A stretch of DNA of 64,000 nucleotides from Streptomyces sp. GESEQ-4 (GTDB lineage: Bacteria; Actinomycetota; Actinomycetes; Streptomycetales; Streptomycetaceae): the NCBI RefSeq assembly GCF_017948455.1, contig NZ_JAFFSU010000008.1, forward strand, positions 62,001-126,000. The letters run 5' to 3'. Position 1 is the first letter of the stretch, and the number at the start of each line of letters is the position of its first letter. Below, one piece after another: positions 39,669-48,531 of the stretch. The notes beneath the pieces are model-generated. The model ran no database searches, had not been told where the DNA came from, and was given only the letters and a program-made list of their open reading frames with translations. The position numbers and the translations under genes are program-made.

Positions 39669-40804
39669 TCCCCGTCGACCCCCTTGCCGCTCAGCGACTT
39701 TCCCACGGCGTCCAGCAGGTCCTGCCAGGCCACCGCGAACTTGGCGACGCCCTCGTCCTCCAGCTGCCGCACGACCTGGTCGTAAGAGATCCCGAGCGTT
39801 TCTACGGCGGCCAGGTCGGCGCGTGCCTGGGCGTAGCCGCCGCTCACCGTGTCGCCGGTGATCACGCCGTGGTCGGCGGTGGCGTTCAGCGTGGCCTCCG
39901 GCATCGTGTTGACGGTGCCGGGCGCGACCAGCTCGTCGACGTACAGCGTGTCCTTGTACGCCGGGTCCTTCACGCCGGTCGAGGCCCACAGCGGGCGCTG
40001 CTTGTTGGCGCGGGCGCCGCCGAGGGCGGTCCAGCGGGTGCCCCCGAAGACCTCCTCGTACGCCTCGTAGGCGAGCCGCGCGTTGGCGAGCGCCGCCCTG
40101 CCCTTCAGGGCGCGGGCCTCGTCCGTGCCCAGCACCGTCAGCCGCTTGTCGATCTCGCTGTCGACGCGGGAGACGAAGAAGGAGGCCACGGAGTGGATGG
40201 TGGCGAGGTCGAGGCCCTTCGCGGCGGCCTTCTCCAGACCCGCGAGGTAGGCGTCCATGACTTCGCGGTAGCGCTCCAGCGAGAAGATCAGCGTGACATT
40301 GACGCTGATACCGAGGCCGATGACCTCGGTGATCGCCGGGAGACCGGCCTTCGTCGCCGGAATCTTGATCATCACGTTGGGCCGGTCGACCAGCCAGGCG
40401 AGCTGCTTGGCCTCGGCGATCGTCGCCTTGGTGCGGTGCGCCAGCCGCGGGTCGACCTCGATGGAGACCCGGCCGTCCCGTCCGCCGGTCGCGTCGTACA
40501 CCGGCCGCAGGATGTCGGCGGCGGCCCGGACGTCGGCGGTGGTCATCATCCGTACGGCCTCGTCGACCGTCACATCGCGCGCGGCGAGGTCGGCGAGCTG
40601 CTCCTCGTAGCCCTCACCCGAGCCGATCGCGGCCTGGAAGATCGACGGGTTGGTGGTGACGCCGACGACGTGCTTGCCGGCGATGAGTTCGGCGAGGTTG
40701 CCGGAGGTGATCCGCTTGCGGGACAGGTCGTCCAGCCAGATGGAGACGCCCTCGTCGGACAGGCGCTGGAGGGCTTCCGCGGGGGCGGTCGCTTCGGTGG
40801 TCAC
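39665..40804 (-). CDS. tal: Transaldolase (379 aa)
   Basis: VGVTTNPSIFQAAIG, the VSIEVDPRLAH strand and NVMIKIPATKAGLPAI (Schiff-base Lys) identify a transaldolase of the longer actinobacterial type. It moves dihydroxyacetone units between sugar phosphates in the non-oxidative pentose phosphate pathway. GTG at 40804, with AGAGGATGACACT upstream. It follows tkt by 27 bases and overlaps zwf. Confidence 0.95.
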   Translation of the reverse strand: MTTEATAPAEALQRLSDEGVSIWLDDLSRKRITSGNLAELIAGKHVVGVTTNPSIFQAAIGSGEGYEEQLADLAARDVTVDEAVRMMTTADVRAAADILRPVYDATGGRDGRVSIEVDPRLAHRTKATIAEAKQLAWLVDRPNVMIKIPATKAGLPAITEVIGLGISVNVTLIFSLERYREVMDAYLAGLEKAAAKGLDLATIHSVASFFVSRVDSEIDKRLTVLGTDEARALKGRAALANARLAYEAYEEVFGGTRWTALGGARANKQRPLWASTGVKDPAYKDTLYVDELVAPGTVNTMPEATLNATADHGVITGDTVSGGYAQARADLAAVETLGISYDQVVRQLEDEGVAKFAVAWQDLLDAVGKSLSGKGVDGE

Positions 40805-40831
40805 AGTGTCATCCTCTTTCTGGCGATCGGT

Positions 40832-42907
40832 TCAGGCACGCGCGGCGGCGAGGGAGGCCCGGGCCGCGGCGGCGACGTTCTCGGCGGTGAATCCGTACTC
40901 GGCGAACAGGGTCTTGGCGTCGGCGGAGGCGCCGAAGTGCTCCAGCGAGACGATGCGTCCCGCGTCCCCCACGAAGCGGTACCACGTCAGGCTCACCCCG
41001 GCCTCCACGGCGACCCGCGCCCGCACGGACGGCGGAAGGACGCTCTCGCGGTACTCACGCGGCTGCTCCTCGAACCACTCCACGGACGGCATCGACACCA
41101 CCCGGGTGCCCACACCCTCGGCCTCCAGCTCCTCGCGCGCGGCGACCGCGAGCTGGACCTCCGAGCCGGTGGCGATCAGGATCACCTCCGGCGTCGCGGT
41201 GGAGGACTCACGCAGGACGTAACCGCCCTTGGCAGCGGCCTCGTTGCGCGCGTACGTCGGCACGCCCTGCCGGGTCAGCGCGAGGCCGTGCGGCGCCGGG
41301 TTGGTGGCGTGCCGCTGGAGGATCTCCGCCCAGGCGACGGCGGTCTCGTTGGCGTCGGCGGGCCGGACGATGTTCAGGCCCGGAATGGCGCGCAGCGAGG
41401 CCAGATGCTCGACCGGCTGGTGCGTCGGGCCGTCCTCGCCGAGCCCGATGGAGTCATGCGTCCACACGTACGTCACCGGCAGCTGCATCAGCGCCGACAG
41501 GCGCACCGCGTTGCGCATGTAGTCGGAGAACACCAGGAAGGTGCCGCCGTAGATCCGGGTGTTGCCGTGCAGCGCGATGCCGTTCATCGCCGCGGCCATG
41601 GAGTGCTCGCGGATGCCGAAGTGGACCGTACGGCCGTACGGGTCGGCCTCCGGCAGCGGGTTGCCCTTTGGCAGGAACGACGACGTTTTGTCGATGGTGG
41701 TGTTGTTGGAGCCGGCCAGGTCGGCGGAGCCGCCCCACAGCTCGGGCAGTACCGGCCCGAGCGCCTGGAGGATCTTGCCGGAGGCGGCGCGGGTGGCGAG
41801 GGACTTGCCCTCCTCGAAGACCGGAAGCGCGGACTCCCAGCCCTCGGGCAGCTGGCCGGCCACGACCCGGTCGAAGAGCCGGGCGCGCTCGGCATTGGAG
41901 TTGCGCCACTCGGCGATCCGCTTGTCCCAGGCGGCGTGCGCCTCGGCGCCCCGGTCGAGGGCGGTACGGGTGTGGGCGAGGACGTCGCCCGCGACCTCGA
42001 AGGTCCGCTCCGGGTCGAAGCCGAGGACGCGCTTGGTGGCGGCCACCTCGTCCGCACCGAGCGCCGAGCCGTGCGAAGCCTCGGTGTTCTGCGCGTTCGG
42101 GGCGGGCCAGGCGATGATCGTGCGCATCGCGATGATCGAGGGGCGCCCGGTTTCGGCCTGCGCGGCCTTCAGCGCCGTGTGGAGGGCGTGGACATCGATG
42201 TCGCCGTCGGCGGCGGGCTCGATGCGCTGGGTGTGCCAGCCGTAGGCCTCGTACCGCTTCAGGACGTCCTCGGAGAAGGCCGTCGCGGTGTCGCCCTCGA
42301 TGGAGATGTGGTTGTCGTCGTACAGGAAGACCAGGTTGCCGAGCTTCTGGTGCCCCGCGAGCGAGGAGGCCTCCGCGGAGATCCCCTCCTCCAGGTCGCC
42401 GTCGGAGACGATCGCCCAGATGGTGTGGTCGAAGGGGGACTCGCCCTCGGCCGCCTCGGGATCGAACAGGCCGCGCTCGTACCGGGCGGCCATCGCCATG
42501 CCGACGGCGTTCGCGACGCCCTGGCCGAGCGGACCGGTCGTGGTCTCGACACCCGCCGTGTGCCCGTACTCGGGATGACCCGGCGTCTTCGACCCATGGG
42601 TCCGGAACGCCTTGAGGTCGTCCAGCTCCAGCTCGTACCCGGCGAGGAAGAGCTGGGTGTAGAGGGTGAGCGAGGTGTGGCCGGGGGAGAGAACGAAACG
42701 ATCCCGCCCGGTCCACTCGGGATCGGCGGGATCGTGACGCATCACCTTCTGAAAGATCGTGTACGCGGCCGGGGCCAGGCTCATCGCGGTGCCGGGGTGC
42801 CCGTTCCCCACTCGCTGTACCGCATCGGCCGCCAGGATGCGGGCGGTGTCGACGGCACGCCGGTCGAGCTCGGTCCACTCGAGTCGGTCTGATGTCTGCG
42901 CGCTCAT
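40832..42907 (-). CDS. tkt: Transketolase (691 aa)
   Basis: TPP-dependent transketolase: GHPGTAMSLAPAAYTIFQKVM, the SDGDLEEGISAEASSLAGHQ diphosphate-binding motif, the central HFGIREHSMAAAMNGIALHG and the pyrimidine-domain LGEDGPTHQPVEHLASLRAIP. It transfers two-carbon ketol units. ATG at 42907 after GAGGACTTCTTGAAG. It is the first gene of the seven-gene minus-strand operon. The divergent AraC gene begins 145 bp away, and a 15-bp palindrome lies between them. Confidence 0.96.
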   Translation of the reverse strand: MSAQTSDRLEWTELDRRAVDTARILAADAVQRVGNGHPGTAMSLAPAAYTIFQKVMRHDPADPEWTGRDRFVLSPGHTSLTLYTQLFLAGYELELDDLKAFRTHGSKTPGHPEYGHTAGVETTTGPLGQGVANAVGMAMAARYERGLFDPEAAEGESPFDHTIWAIVSDGDLEEGISAEASSLAGHQKLGNLVFLYDDNHISIEGDTATAFSEDVLKRYEAYGWHTQRIEPAADGDIDVHALHTALKAAQAETGRPSIIAMRTIIAWPAPNAQNTEASHGSALGADEVAATKRVLGFDPERTFEVAGDVLAHTRTALDRGAEAHAAWDKRIAEWRNSNAERARLFDRVVAGQLPEGWESALPVFEEGKSLATRAASGKILQALGPVLPELWGGSADLAGSNNTTIDKTSSFLPKGNPLPEADPYGRTVHFGIREHSMAAAMNGIALHGNTRIYGGTFLVFSDYMRNAVRLSALMQLPVTYVWTHDSIGLGEDGPTHQPVEHLASLRAIPGLNIVRPADANETAVAWAEILQRHATNPAPHGLALTRQGVPTYARNEAAAKGGYVLRESSTATPEVILIATGSEVQLAVAAREELEAEGVGTRVVSMPSVEWFEEQPREYRESVLPPSVRARVAVEAGVSLTWYRFVGDAGRIVSLEHFGASADAKTLFAEYGFTAENVAAAARASLAAARA

Positions 42908-42959
42908 CTTCAAGAAGTCCTCACGGGGAGTGTCTGACCAGCGGAACGCCTTCAAAAAT

Positions 42960-42974
42960 AAAAGTCTGACTTTT
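42960..42974. promoter_or_regulatory. 15-bp perfect palindrome in an AT-rich patch between tkt and the AraC gene
   Basis: AAAAGTC-T-GACTTTT is an exact inverted repeat in an unusually AT-rich stretch (42952-42976). It is placed 53 bp before the tkt start and 79 bp before the AraC start. It could be an operator or overlap a promoter. Confidence 0.55.
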
Positions 42975-43052
42975 CAGAGGGAAGGTCATCGTGTGCCAGC
43001 CTGTGGTGAAACTGGGACACGGACGGCGCGACAGGGGCGGCACGAGTAGGAC

Positions 43053-43961
43053 ATGGCGGACACAACCATCCAAGCCGTAGGCGGTGACGGGAGCGGAGAC
43101 GGCATCCGAACGTTCCCTTTCCCGGTCGAGCTGAGCGTGTGCGGTGTCGGTATGCAGGTCGGCCCGATGGGCACCGACCGCACCTGGCACGCCGCCGACG
43201 CCACGCTGGACCGCGTGCACCGCATCGACTTCCACGTGGTGATGCTCTTCAGCGAGGGCCCCGTACACCACATGATCGACTTCGCCGAGTACGAGGCGAC
43301 GGTCGGCGACATCCTCTGGATCCGCCCGGGCCAGGTGCACCGCTTCTCCCGCACGAGCGAGTACCGCGGCACCGTCCTGACCATGCAGCCGGGTTTCCTG
43401 CCCCGCGCCACCGTGGAGGCGACCGGCCTCTACCGCTACGACCTGCCGCCCCTGCTCCACCCCGACGAGGCGCAACGCGCCGGTCTCCAGGCGGCGTTGA
43501 ACCAGCTGCGACGCGAGTACGAGGACTCGAGCACCCTCCCCCTGAGCCTGCACACCGCGGTTCTACGTCACTCCCTCACGGCGTTCCTGCTGCGCCTGGC
43601 CCATCTCGCGGCCAGCTCCGCGGAGGCGGCGCGCCGGCAGGGTGACACCACCTTCACCCTCTTCCGTGACGCGGTCGAGAAGGGCTTCGCCACCAACCAC
43701 AGCGTCAGCGCCTACGCCGACGCCCTCGGCTACTCCCGCCGCACCCTCGTCCGCGCCGTCCGCGCCGCCACCGGCGAGACCCCCAAGGCCTTCATCGACA
43801 AACGCGTCATCCTCGAGGCCAAGCGCCTCCTGTGCCACACGGACATGCCCATCGGCCGCGTCGGCGCCGCGGTCGGCTTCCCCGACGCCGCCAACTTCTC
43901 GAAGTTCTTCCACCAGCACACGGATTTGACGCCGGCGGCGTTCCGGGCGGAGTTCCGGTGA
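43053..43961 (+). CDS. AraC-family regulator divergent from the pentose-phosphate operon (302 aa)
   Basis: An N-terminal cupin-like sensor (RIDFHVVMLFSEGPVHHMIDFAEYEATVGDILWIRPGQVHRF, read in pieces) is followed by the AraC HTH pair YADALGYSRRTLVRAVRAATGETPKAFIDKRV and VGAAVGFPDAANFSKFFHQHTDLTPAAFR. ATG at 43053. Divergence from tkt makes control of that operon possible, though nothing else supports it. The gene ends in a strong hairpin shared with the convergent glucanase gene. Confidence 0.88.
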   Translation: MADTTIQAVGGDGSGDGIRTFPFPVELSVCGVGMQVGPMGTDRTWHAADATLDRVHRIDFHVVMLFSEGPVHHMIDFAEYEATVGDILWIRPGQVHRFSRTSEYRGTVLTMQPGFLPRATVEATGLYRYDLPPLLHPDEAQRAGLQAALNQLRREYEDSSTLPLSLHTAVLRHSLTAFLLRLAHLAASSAEAARRQGDTTFTLFRDAVEKGFATNHSVSAYADALGYSRRTLVRAVRAATGETPKAFIDKRVILEAKRLLCHTDMPIGRVGAAVGFPDAANFSKFFHQHTDLTPAAFRAEFR

Positions 43962-43997
43962 TGCCCCGCGAGGGCGGTTCAGGCCTCGCGGGGCATC
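43960..43997. terminator. Bidirectional hairpin terminator
   Basis: GATGCCCCGCGAGG (43960-43973) pairs perfectly with CCTCGCGGGGCATC (43984-43997) across a 10-base loop. It lies between two convergent stop codons. No U-tract follows, as is usual in Streptomyces. Confidence 0.85.
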
Positions 43998-44010
43998 GTC
44001 AACACAGCTG

Positions 44011-45405
44011 TCACCTCCCGAAGTTGAACCAGTTCACATTCACGAAGTCGGCCGGCTGCCCACTGCTGAACGTCAGATACACGTCATGCGTCCCGGTCAC
44101 GGCGCTGATGTTCGCCGGAACGGTCCGCCAGGACTGCCAGCCACCGGTGTTGCCGATGGCGAAGCTCCCGATGGGTGGGTTGGTACGGCTGTCCAGGCGC
44201 ACCTCGACCAGGCCGCTCACGCCGGACCCGGCGCCGCTCGCCACCCTGGCGTTGAACTGAGTCGCCGCCGTGGAGCCGAAGTTGACGCCCCGGAACAGCG
44301 CCCAGTCGCCGTTGCCCACAGCCCCGATGTTCTGCCCGCCGCCCGAGTCCGACGTCGACTCGGTGAACGTGCCGGACTGTCCGTCGTGCGACTCGGCCTG
44401 GATGGCGCTGTAGGCGTCACGGTTGCCGGTCGGCGGAGGCGTGGTACCGCTCCCACTGGACAGCACCTGGACGTAGTCGACGACCATCGAGTGCCCCGGC
44501 ACGGTCGCGGCGTCCGGGCCGCCGCCGAACGCGTCCACGAAGCCGCCGCCCATCGCCACGTTCAGGATGATGAAGTAGCCGTGGTTGGTGGCGTTGGTCC
44601 AGGTCGTCGCGTCGACCTGATCGGCGCGCACCGTGTGGTAGTTGATGTCGTCGACGTAGAACCGCATCTGCTCCGGGCTGGTCGAGCGGTCCCACTCCAT
44701 CGCGAAGGTGTGGAAGCCCGCCTGGCAGGTGGCGCCGGGACAGGCCCGCGAACCGCCGATTCCCGTCGTCTCGTTGCAGGGCCCGCCGGGGCTCGTACCG
44801 CAGTGCATCGTCGACCACACGGTGTTGAGGCCCTGGACGTTCTCCAGGATGTCCAGCTCGCCGACGCTCGGCCAGTTCCAGTAGTTGCCGCGGTAGGGCG
44901 TGCCCAGCATCCAGAACGCCGGCCAGTAGCCGCGGGCCGCGGCGCCGGTGACGTTCGGCATCTGGATCCGGGACTGCACGCGCAGCTTGCCGCCCGCCGG
45001 GGGCTGGAAGTCGCCGCGGTTGGTCTCGATGCGGCCGGACGTCCAGTTGCCGGAGGCGTCGCGGCGCGGGGTGATGCGCAGGTTGCCGCTGCCGTCCAGG
45101 GCCACGTTGTTCGTGCTGGACGTCATGTTCTCGATCTCGCCGGTGCCCCAGTTGGCGGGCCCGCCGGGGTAGCCGTGGCCGGTCGCGTACTGCCAGTTCG
45201 CGGTGTTGACGCCGGTGCCCGCGGCGCCGTTGAAGTCGTCCACGAAGACCTGCGTCCAGCCGGACGGCGGTGGGGGAGCGTCGGCGATCGCTGACGGGGT
45301 GGCTGCCGTGGCGGCGACCGCCGCGAGGCCGAGGGTGCTCAGGACGGCGACGAGCGTGCGGCGCAGGGAGCGCCGTCTGTGGGGTGTGCCGGAGGTTTCA
45401 CTCAT
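44011..45405 (-). CDS. Secreted GH16 endo-beta-glucanase with C-terminal CBM6 (464 aa)
   Basis: A twin-Arg-rich signal peptide (RRRSLRRTLVAVLSTLGLAAVAATAA) is followed by a GH16 domain with the catalytic motif GELDILENV (E-x-D-x2-E). WTQVFVDDFNG and TPYRGNYWNWPSVGE are typical of beta-1,3-glucanases. A short Pro/Gly/Thr linker leads to a CBM6 (IQAESHDGQSG, VGNGDWALFRGVNFG, QPADFVNVNWFNF). It should bind and cut laminarin-type glucans outside the cell. ATG at 45405. A perfect CTGAGAGCGCTCTCAG operator sits 46 bp upstream. Confidence 0.92.
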   Translation of the reverse strand: MSETSGTPHRRRSLRRTLVAVLSTLGLAAVAATAATPSAIADAPPPPSGWTQVFVDDFNGAAGTGVNTANWQYATGHGYPGGPANWGTGEIENMTSSTNNVALDGSGNLRITPRRDASGNWTSGRIETNRGDFQPPAGGKLRVQSRIQMPNVTGAAARGYWPAFWMLGTPYRGNYWNWPSVGELDILENVQGLNTVWSTMHCGTSPGGPCNETTGIGGSRACPGATCQAGFHTFAMEWDRSTSPEQMRFYVDDINYHTVRADQVDATTWTNATNHGYFIILNVAMGGGFVDAFGGGPDAATVPGHSMVVDYVQVLSSGSGTTPPPTGNRDAYSAIQAESHDGQSGTFTESTSDSGGGQNIGAVGNGDWALFRGVNFGSTAATQFNARVASGAGSGVSGLVEVRLDSRTNPPIGSFAIGNTGGWQSWRTVPANISAVTGTHDVYLTFSSGQPADFVNVNWFNFGR

Positions 45406-45450
45406 GGGGAGGTGCCTCTCGGGTACGGAGTCGATATGCGCGGGATGCTT

Positions 45451-45466
45451 CTGAGAGCGCTCTCAG
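45451..45466. promoter_or_regulatory. LacI-type operator upstream of the glucanase gene
   Basis: CTGAGAGCGCTCTCAG is a perfect 16-bp palindrome with the GCGC centre typical of LacI/CebR-family operators that control saccharide-hydrolase genes in Streptomyces. The matching regulator is not in this window. Confidence 0.75.
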
Positions 45467-45624
45467 AGTGCCGCCAATGTGCTCCCGGTCACTCCGGTCG
45501 TCAAGAGGTAAAACCGCGAACGGCCCTGGGGCTCGGTGGAGTTCACACCATGAATGGACGCGTACCGGCCCAAAGCGCGCCGGCCGGCGCGGGCCGTGAC
45601 CCGCGCCGCCCGCGTCAGCCGCCG

Positions 45625-47733
45625 TCAAACACGCTCGCCCGCGTACGTCGGCTGCTTCGGTGCCGCCTCCTCGCTCAGCCCGAACCGGTCGTGGGCCCGC
45701 CGCAGCGGTTTCGGCGCCCACCAGGCGTACCGGCCCAGCAGAGTCATCGTCGCCGGGACGAGCAGCATCCGTACGACCGTGGCGTCGATGAGCACCGCGA
45801 GGGTCAGGCCGAGGCCGATCTGCAGGATGGGCGAGAAGCCGCCGGTCATGAACGCGCCGAAGACGACGGCGAGGAGCAGGGCGGCGCAGGTGACCACGCG
45901 GCCGGAGCGGCGTAGTCCGGTCACCACGGCTTCCTGGTCGTCCTCGGTCTGCTGCCGGGCCTCGCGCATCCGGGCCAGGATGAACAGCTCGTAGTCCATG
46001 GCGAGTCCGAACGCGATCGCGACGATCAGCGGTGGAGCGGTGAGGCTGAGTGCGCCCAGTTCCTGGGAGCCCAACAGGCCTGCCAGATGGCCGTCCTGGA
46101 ACACCCAGACCACCACACCGAGCGCGGCGCCCAGGCTGAGCAGCGTGGTCAGGATGGTGCGCAGCGGGATGAGCACCGACCCGGTGAACGCGAACAGCAG
46201 GGCGAAGATGCCGGCCAGGACGGTCACGGCCGCCCAGGGCGCGCGGTCGGAGAGCATGTCGCGGAAGTCGACCAGCATGGCCGCCACGCCGGTGACCTCG
46301 ACCGGTTCGTCGCCGCGCAGGTCCCGTACCTGCTTGACGAGGTCGGTCGCCGCGTCACCGTCGACGCTGCCGGGTGGCTGGAGTTCCATGACCGTGGTGC
46401 CGCCCGGCAGTTCGCGCGTCTCCGTGGCCGGGGACAGCGCGCGGATCTCGTCCGCCGTGGCGGGGTCGGTGCCGGGCTTGAGGACGACCGTGATCGGCGA
46501 GACGCCGGTGCCGGGCGGGAAGTGCGCGTCGACGGTGTCGTACAACTGTCGTGCCTCGGTGCTCGACGGCAGCTGGTCGGCGCCGCCGATGTTGATGCGC
46601 ATGCCGGTGACGGGCAGGGCCAGGACGAGGAGCACCGGGACGACGACCGCGACCACGGCGATACGGCGGCGGGCGGCGAAGCGGGCCAGGCGGGCGAACA
46701 GACGGCCCTCCTCGCCCTCGGGCCGCTCCTTCGCCGGGGCGATCTTCCCGCCGAACTTGGTCAGCAGCGCGGGCAGCAGCGTGAGCGCGGCCAGCATGTC
46801 GATGACCACCACGGCGGCCACGGCCAGCCCCATGCTGCGCAGGAAGATGCTCGGGAACAGCAGCAGCCCGGTCAGGCTGACCGCCACCGTGAGCCCCGAG
46901 AACAGCACGGTCCGCCCGGCCTGTTCGACCGTGCGGTGCACCGCCTCGACGACGTCCGCGGTGTGCCGGCGTTCCTCGCGGAAGCGGACCACCATCAACA
47001 GGGCGTAGTCCACGGCGAGTCCGAGGCCCAGCATCGTCGTCACCTGGATCGCGTACACGGAGATGTCGGTGAACTGGCTGAAGCCGAACAGTGCCAGGAA
47101 CGCGCCCGCGATCCCGCTGACCGCGATCATCAGCGGCAGCCCGGCCGCGCGCAGCCCGCCGAAGATGACCAGCAGCAGCGCCAGCACGACCGGCAGGGAG
47201 ATCAACTCCGCGTTCCGTACGTCCTCCTGGGCGCGCTCACCGAGCTGGGCGCCCAGCAACGGGCCGCCGCTGACGTGGACTTCGGGCGCGTCGATCTCAT
47301 GGATGCGGGCCGCTGCCGCGTCCACCGCCGCCTCCTCGTCCTCGTCGTCCAGGCCGCCCTGGAGGGTGACGGACACCAGCAGCGCCTGCCCGTCCTCGGC
47401 GATCAGGCCGCGGGTCGCATACGGGTCCGGTACGGCCGCGACTCCGGCGATGTTCCGGACGTCCGCGACGGCCCGCTCGACCTGGGTGCGCAGGGCGGGG
47501 TCCGAGACGGCGGAGCCTTCGACGACGCCGGTGATCGAGTCACCGGTCGGGTCGACGCCGTCGAGGTGTTGCGCGGCCCGCTCCGACTCCGTGCCGGGCA
47601 CTTCGGGCACGTTGTCGGAGAGCCGGCTGAAGACGCCCGTTCCGAGCCCGAAGCCGAGCAGCAGGAAGAGCACCCACATGAGGATGACGGTGAGCGGACG
47701 GCGGGTTGCCGTCCGGGCGAGCGTGGCGAGCAC
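45625..47733 (-). CDS. MMPL/RND-family membrane transporter (702 aa)
   Basis: It has two repeated halves of six helices, each with a large external loop. Motifs include GLGLAVDYALLMVVRFREERR and FGLAMDYELFILARMREARQ, where the Asp-Tyr pair supplies the proton relay seen in MmpL transporters. The protein probably exports a lipid or hydrophobic compound. The GTG at 47733 follows a weak ribosome site. The response regulator and kinase genes lie upstream on the same strand, with a 129-bp gap containing a small hairpin; regulation by them is plausible. Confidence 0.9.
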   Translation of the reverse strand: MLATLARTATRRPLTVILMWVLFLLLGFGLGTGVFSRLSDNVPEVPGTESERAAQHLDGVDPTGDSITGVVEGSAVSDPALRTQVERAVADVRNIAGVAAVPDPYATRGLIAEDGQALLVSVTLQGGLDDEDEEAAVDAAAARIHEIDAPEVHVSGGPLLGAQLGERAQEDVRNAELISLPVVLALLLVIFGGLRAAGLPLMIAVSGIAGAFLALFGFSQFTDISVYAIQVTTMLGLGLAVDYALLMVVRFREERRHTADVVEAVHRTVEQAGRTVLFSGLTVAVSLTGLLLFPSIFLRSMGLAVAAVVVIDMLAALTLLPALLTKFGGKIAPAKERPEGEEGRLFARLARFAARRRIAVVAVVVPVLLVLALPVTGMRINIGGADQLPSSTEARQLYDTVDAHFPPGTGVSPITVVLKPGTDPATADEIRALSPATETRELPGGTTVMELQPPGSVDGDAATDLVKQVRDLRGDEPVEVTGVAAMLVDFRDMLSDRAPWAAVTVLAGIFALLFAFTGSVLIPLRTILTTLLSLGAALGVVVWVFQDGHLAGLLGSQELGALSLTAPPLIVAIAFGLAMDYELFILARMREARQQTEDDQEAVVTGLRRSGRVVTCAALLLAVVFGAFMTGGFSPILQIGLGLTLAVLIDATVVRMLLVPATMTLLGRYAWWAPKPLRRAHDRFGLSEEAAPKQPTYAGERV

Positions 47734-47854
47734 GGTCCCTCCCGGCGAATCGTCGGTTGACTTCGCCTTCAGGCTCGTGCGCGCGGGGGTGTCACCGGAT
47801 CGCCGGAGGGAGCGGTTTCGGGGACTGGGTCGTACGGGGGAGGCAGGCCCGTGT

Positions 47855-47872
47855 CTCCCCCGCTAGGGGGAG
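47855..47872. terminator. Small hairpin at the end of the response-regulator gene
   Basis: CTCCCCC (47855-47861) and GGGGGAG (47866-47872) form a 7-bp perfect stem around GCTA. It includes the response-regulator stop codon and could attenuate read-through into the MMPL gene. Confidence 0.45.
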
Positions 47873-48531
47873 CCAGGGGTCACCAGGCCGGTCTCGTACG
47901 CGCAGATCACGGCCTGCACCCGGTCCCTCAGACCGAGCTTGCCGAGCACGTTGCTGACATGGGTCTTGACGGTGTGCTCGCTGACGAAGAGGGTCGTGGC
48001 GATCTCGGCGTTGGACAGTCCGCGGGCGAGCATCCGCAGGGTCTCCACCTCGCGCGCGGTCAGGACCTCCAGCCGGTCGGGCGTGACCTCGGCGGTGGCC
48101 TCCTCGCGGCGGCGCCGCACGATGTCCGCGACCAGCCGGCGGGTCACGGTCGGGGCGAGCAGCGAGTCGCCGCCGGCGACGACCCGGACGGCGTGCACCA
48201 GGTCGTCCCGGCGGACGTCCTTGAGCAGGAAGCCGCTGGCGCCCGCGTACAGCGCCTCGTAGACGTACTCGTCGAGGTCGAACGTGGTGAGCATGACGAC
48301 CTTGCAGCTGGACTGCGCGCACACCTGCCGGGCCGCCTCCAGGCCGTCCGTGCCGGGCATGCGGATGTCGAGCAGCAGGACGTCGGGGCCGTGCTGCCGC
48401 ACCGCGGCGACCGCCTCCGCGCCGTCGCCCGCCTCGGCGACCACCTCGATGTCCGGCTGCGCCTCCAGGATCATGGTGAAGCCGCTGCGGACCAGCTCCT
48501 GGTCGTCGGCGACGACCACGCGGATGCTCAC
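47863..48531 (-). CDS. NarL/LuxR-family response regulator (222 aa)
   Basis: The receiver domain has acidic DD at residues 9-10, phospho-acceptor D55 (LLLDIRMPG) and K at about 105 (FLLKDV). The C-terminal LuxR HTH reads LTAREVETLRMLARGLSNAEIATTLFVSEHTVKTHVSNVLGKLGL (in pieces). GTG at 48531, overlapping the kinase stop (GTGA). It forms a two-component pair with the kinase and may activate the downstream MMPL gene. Confidence 0.94.
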   Translation of the reverse strand: MSIRVVVADDQELVRSGFTMILEAQPDIEVVAEAGDGAEAVAAVRQHGPDVLLLDIRMPGTDGLEAARQVCAQSSCKVVMLTTFDLDEYVYEALYAGASGFLLKDVRRDDLVHAVRVVAGGDSLLAPTVTRRLVADIVRRRREEATAEVTPDRLEVLTAREVETLRMLARGLSNAEIATTLFVSEHTVKTHVSNVLGKLGLRDRVQAVICAYETGLVTPGSP

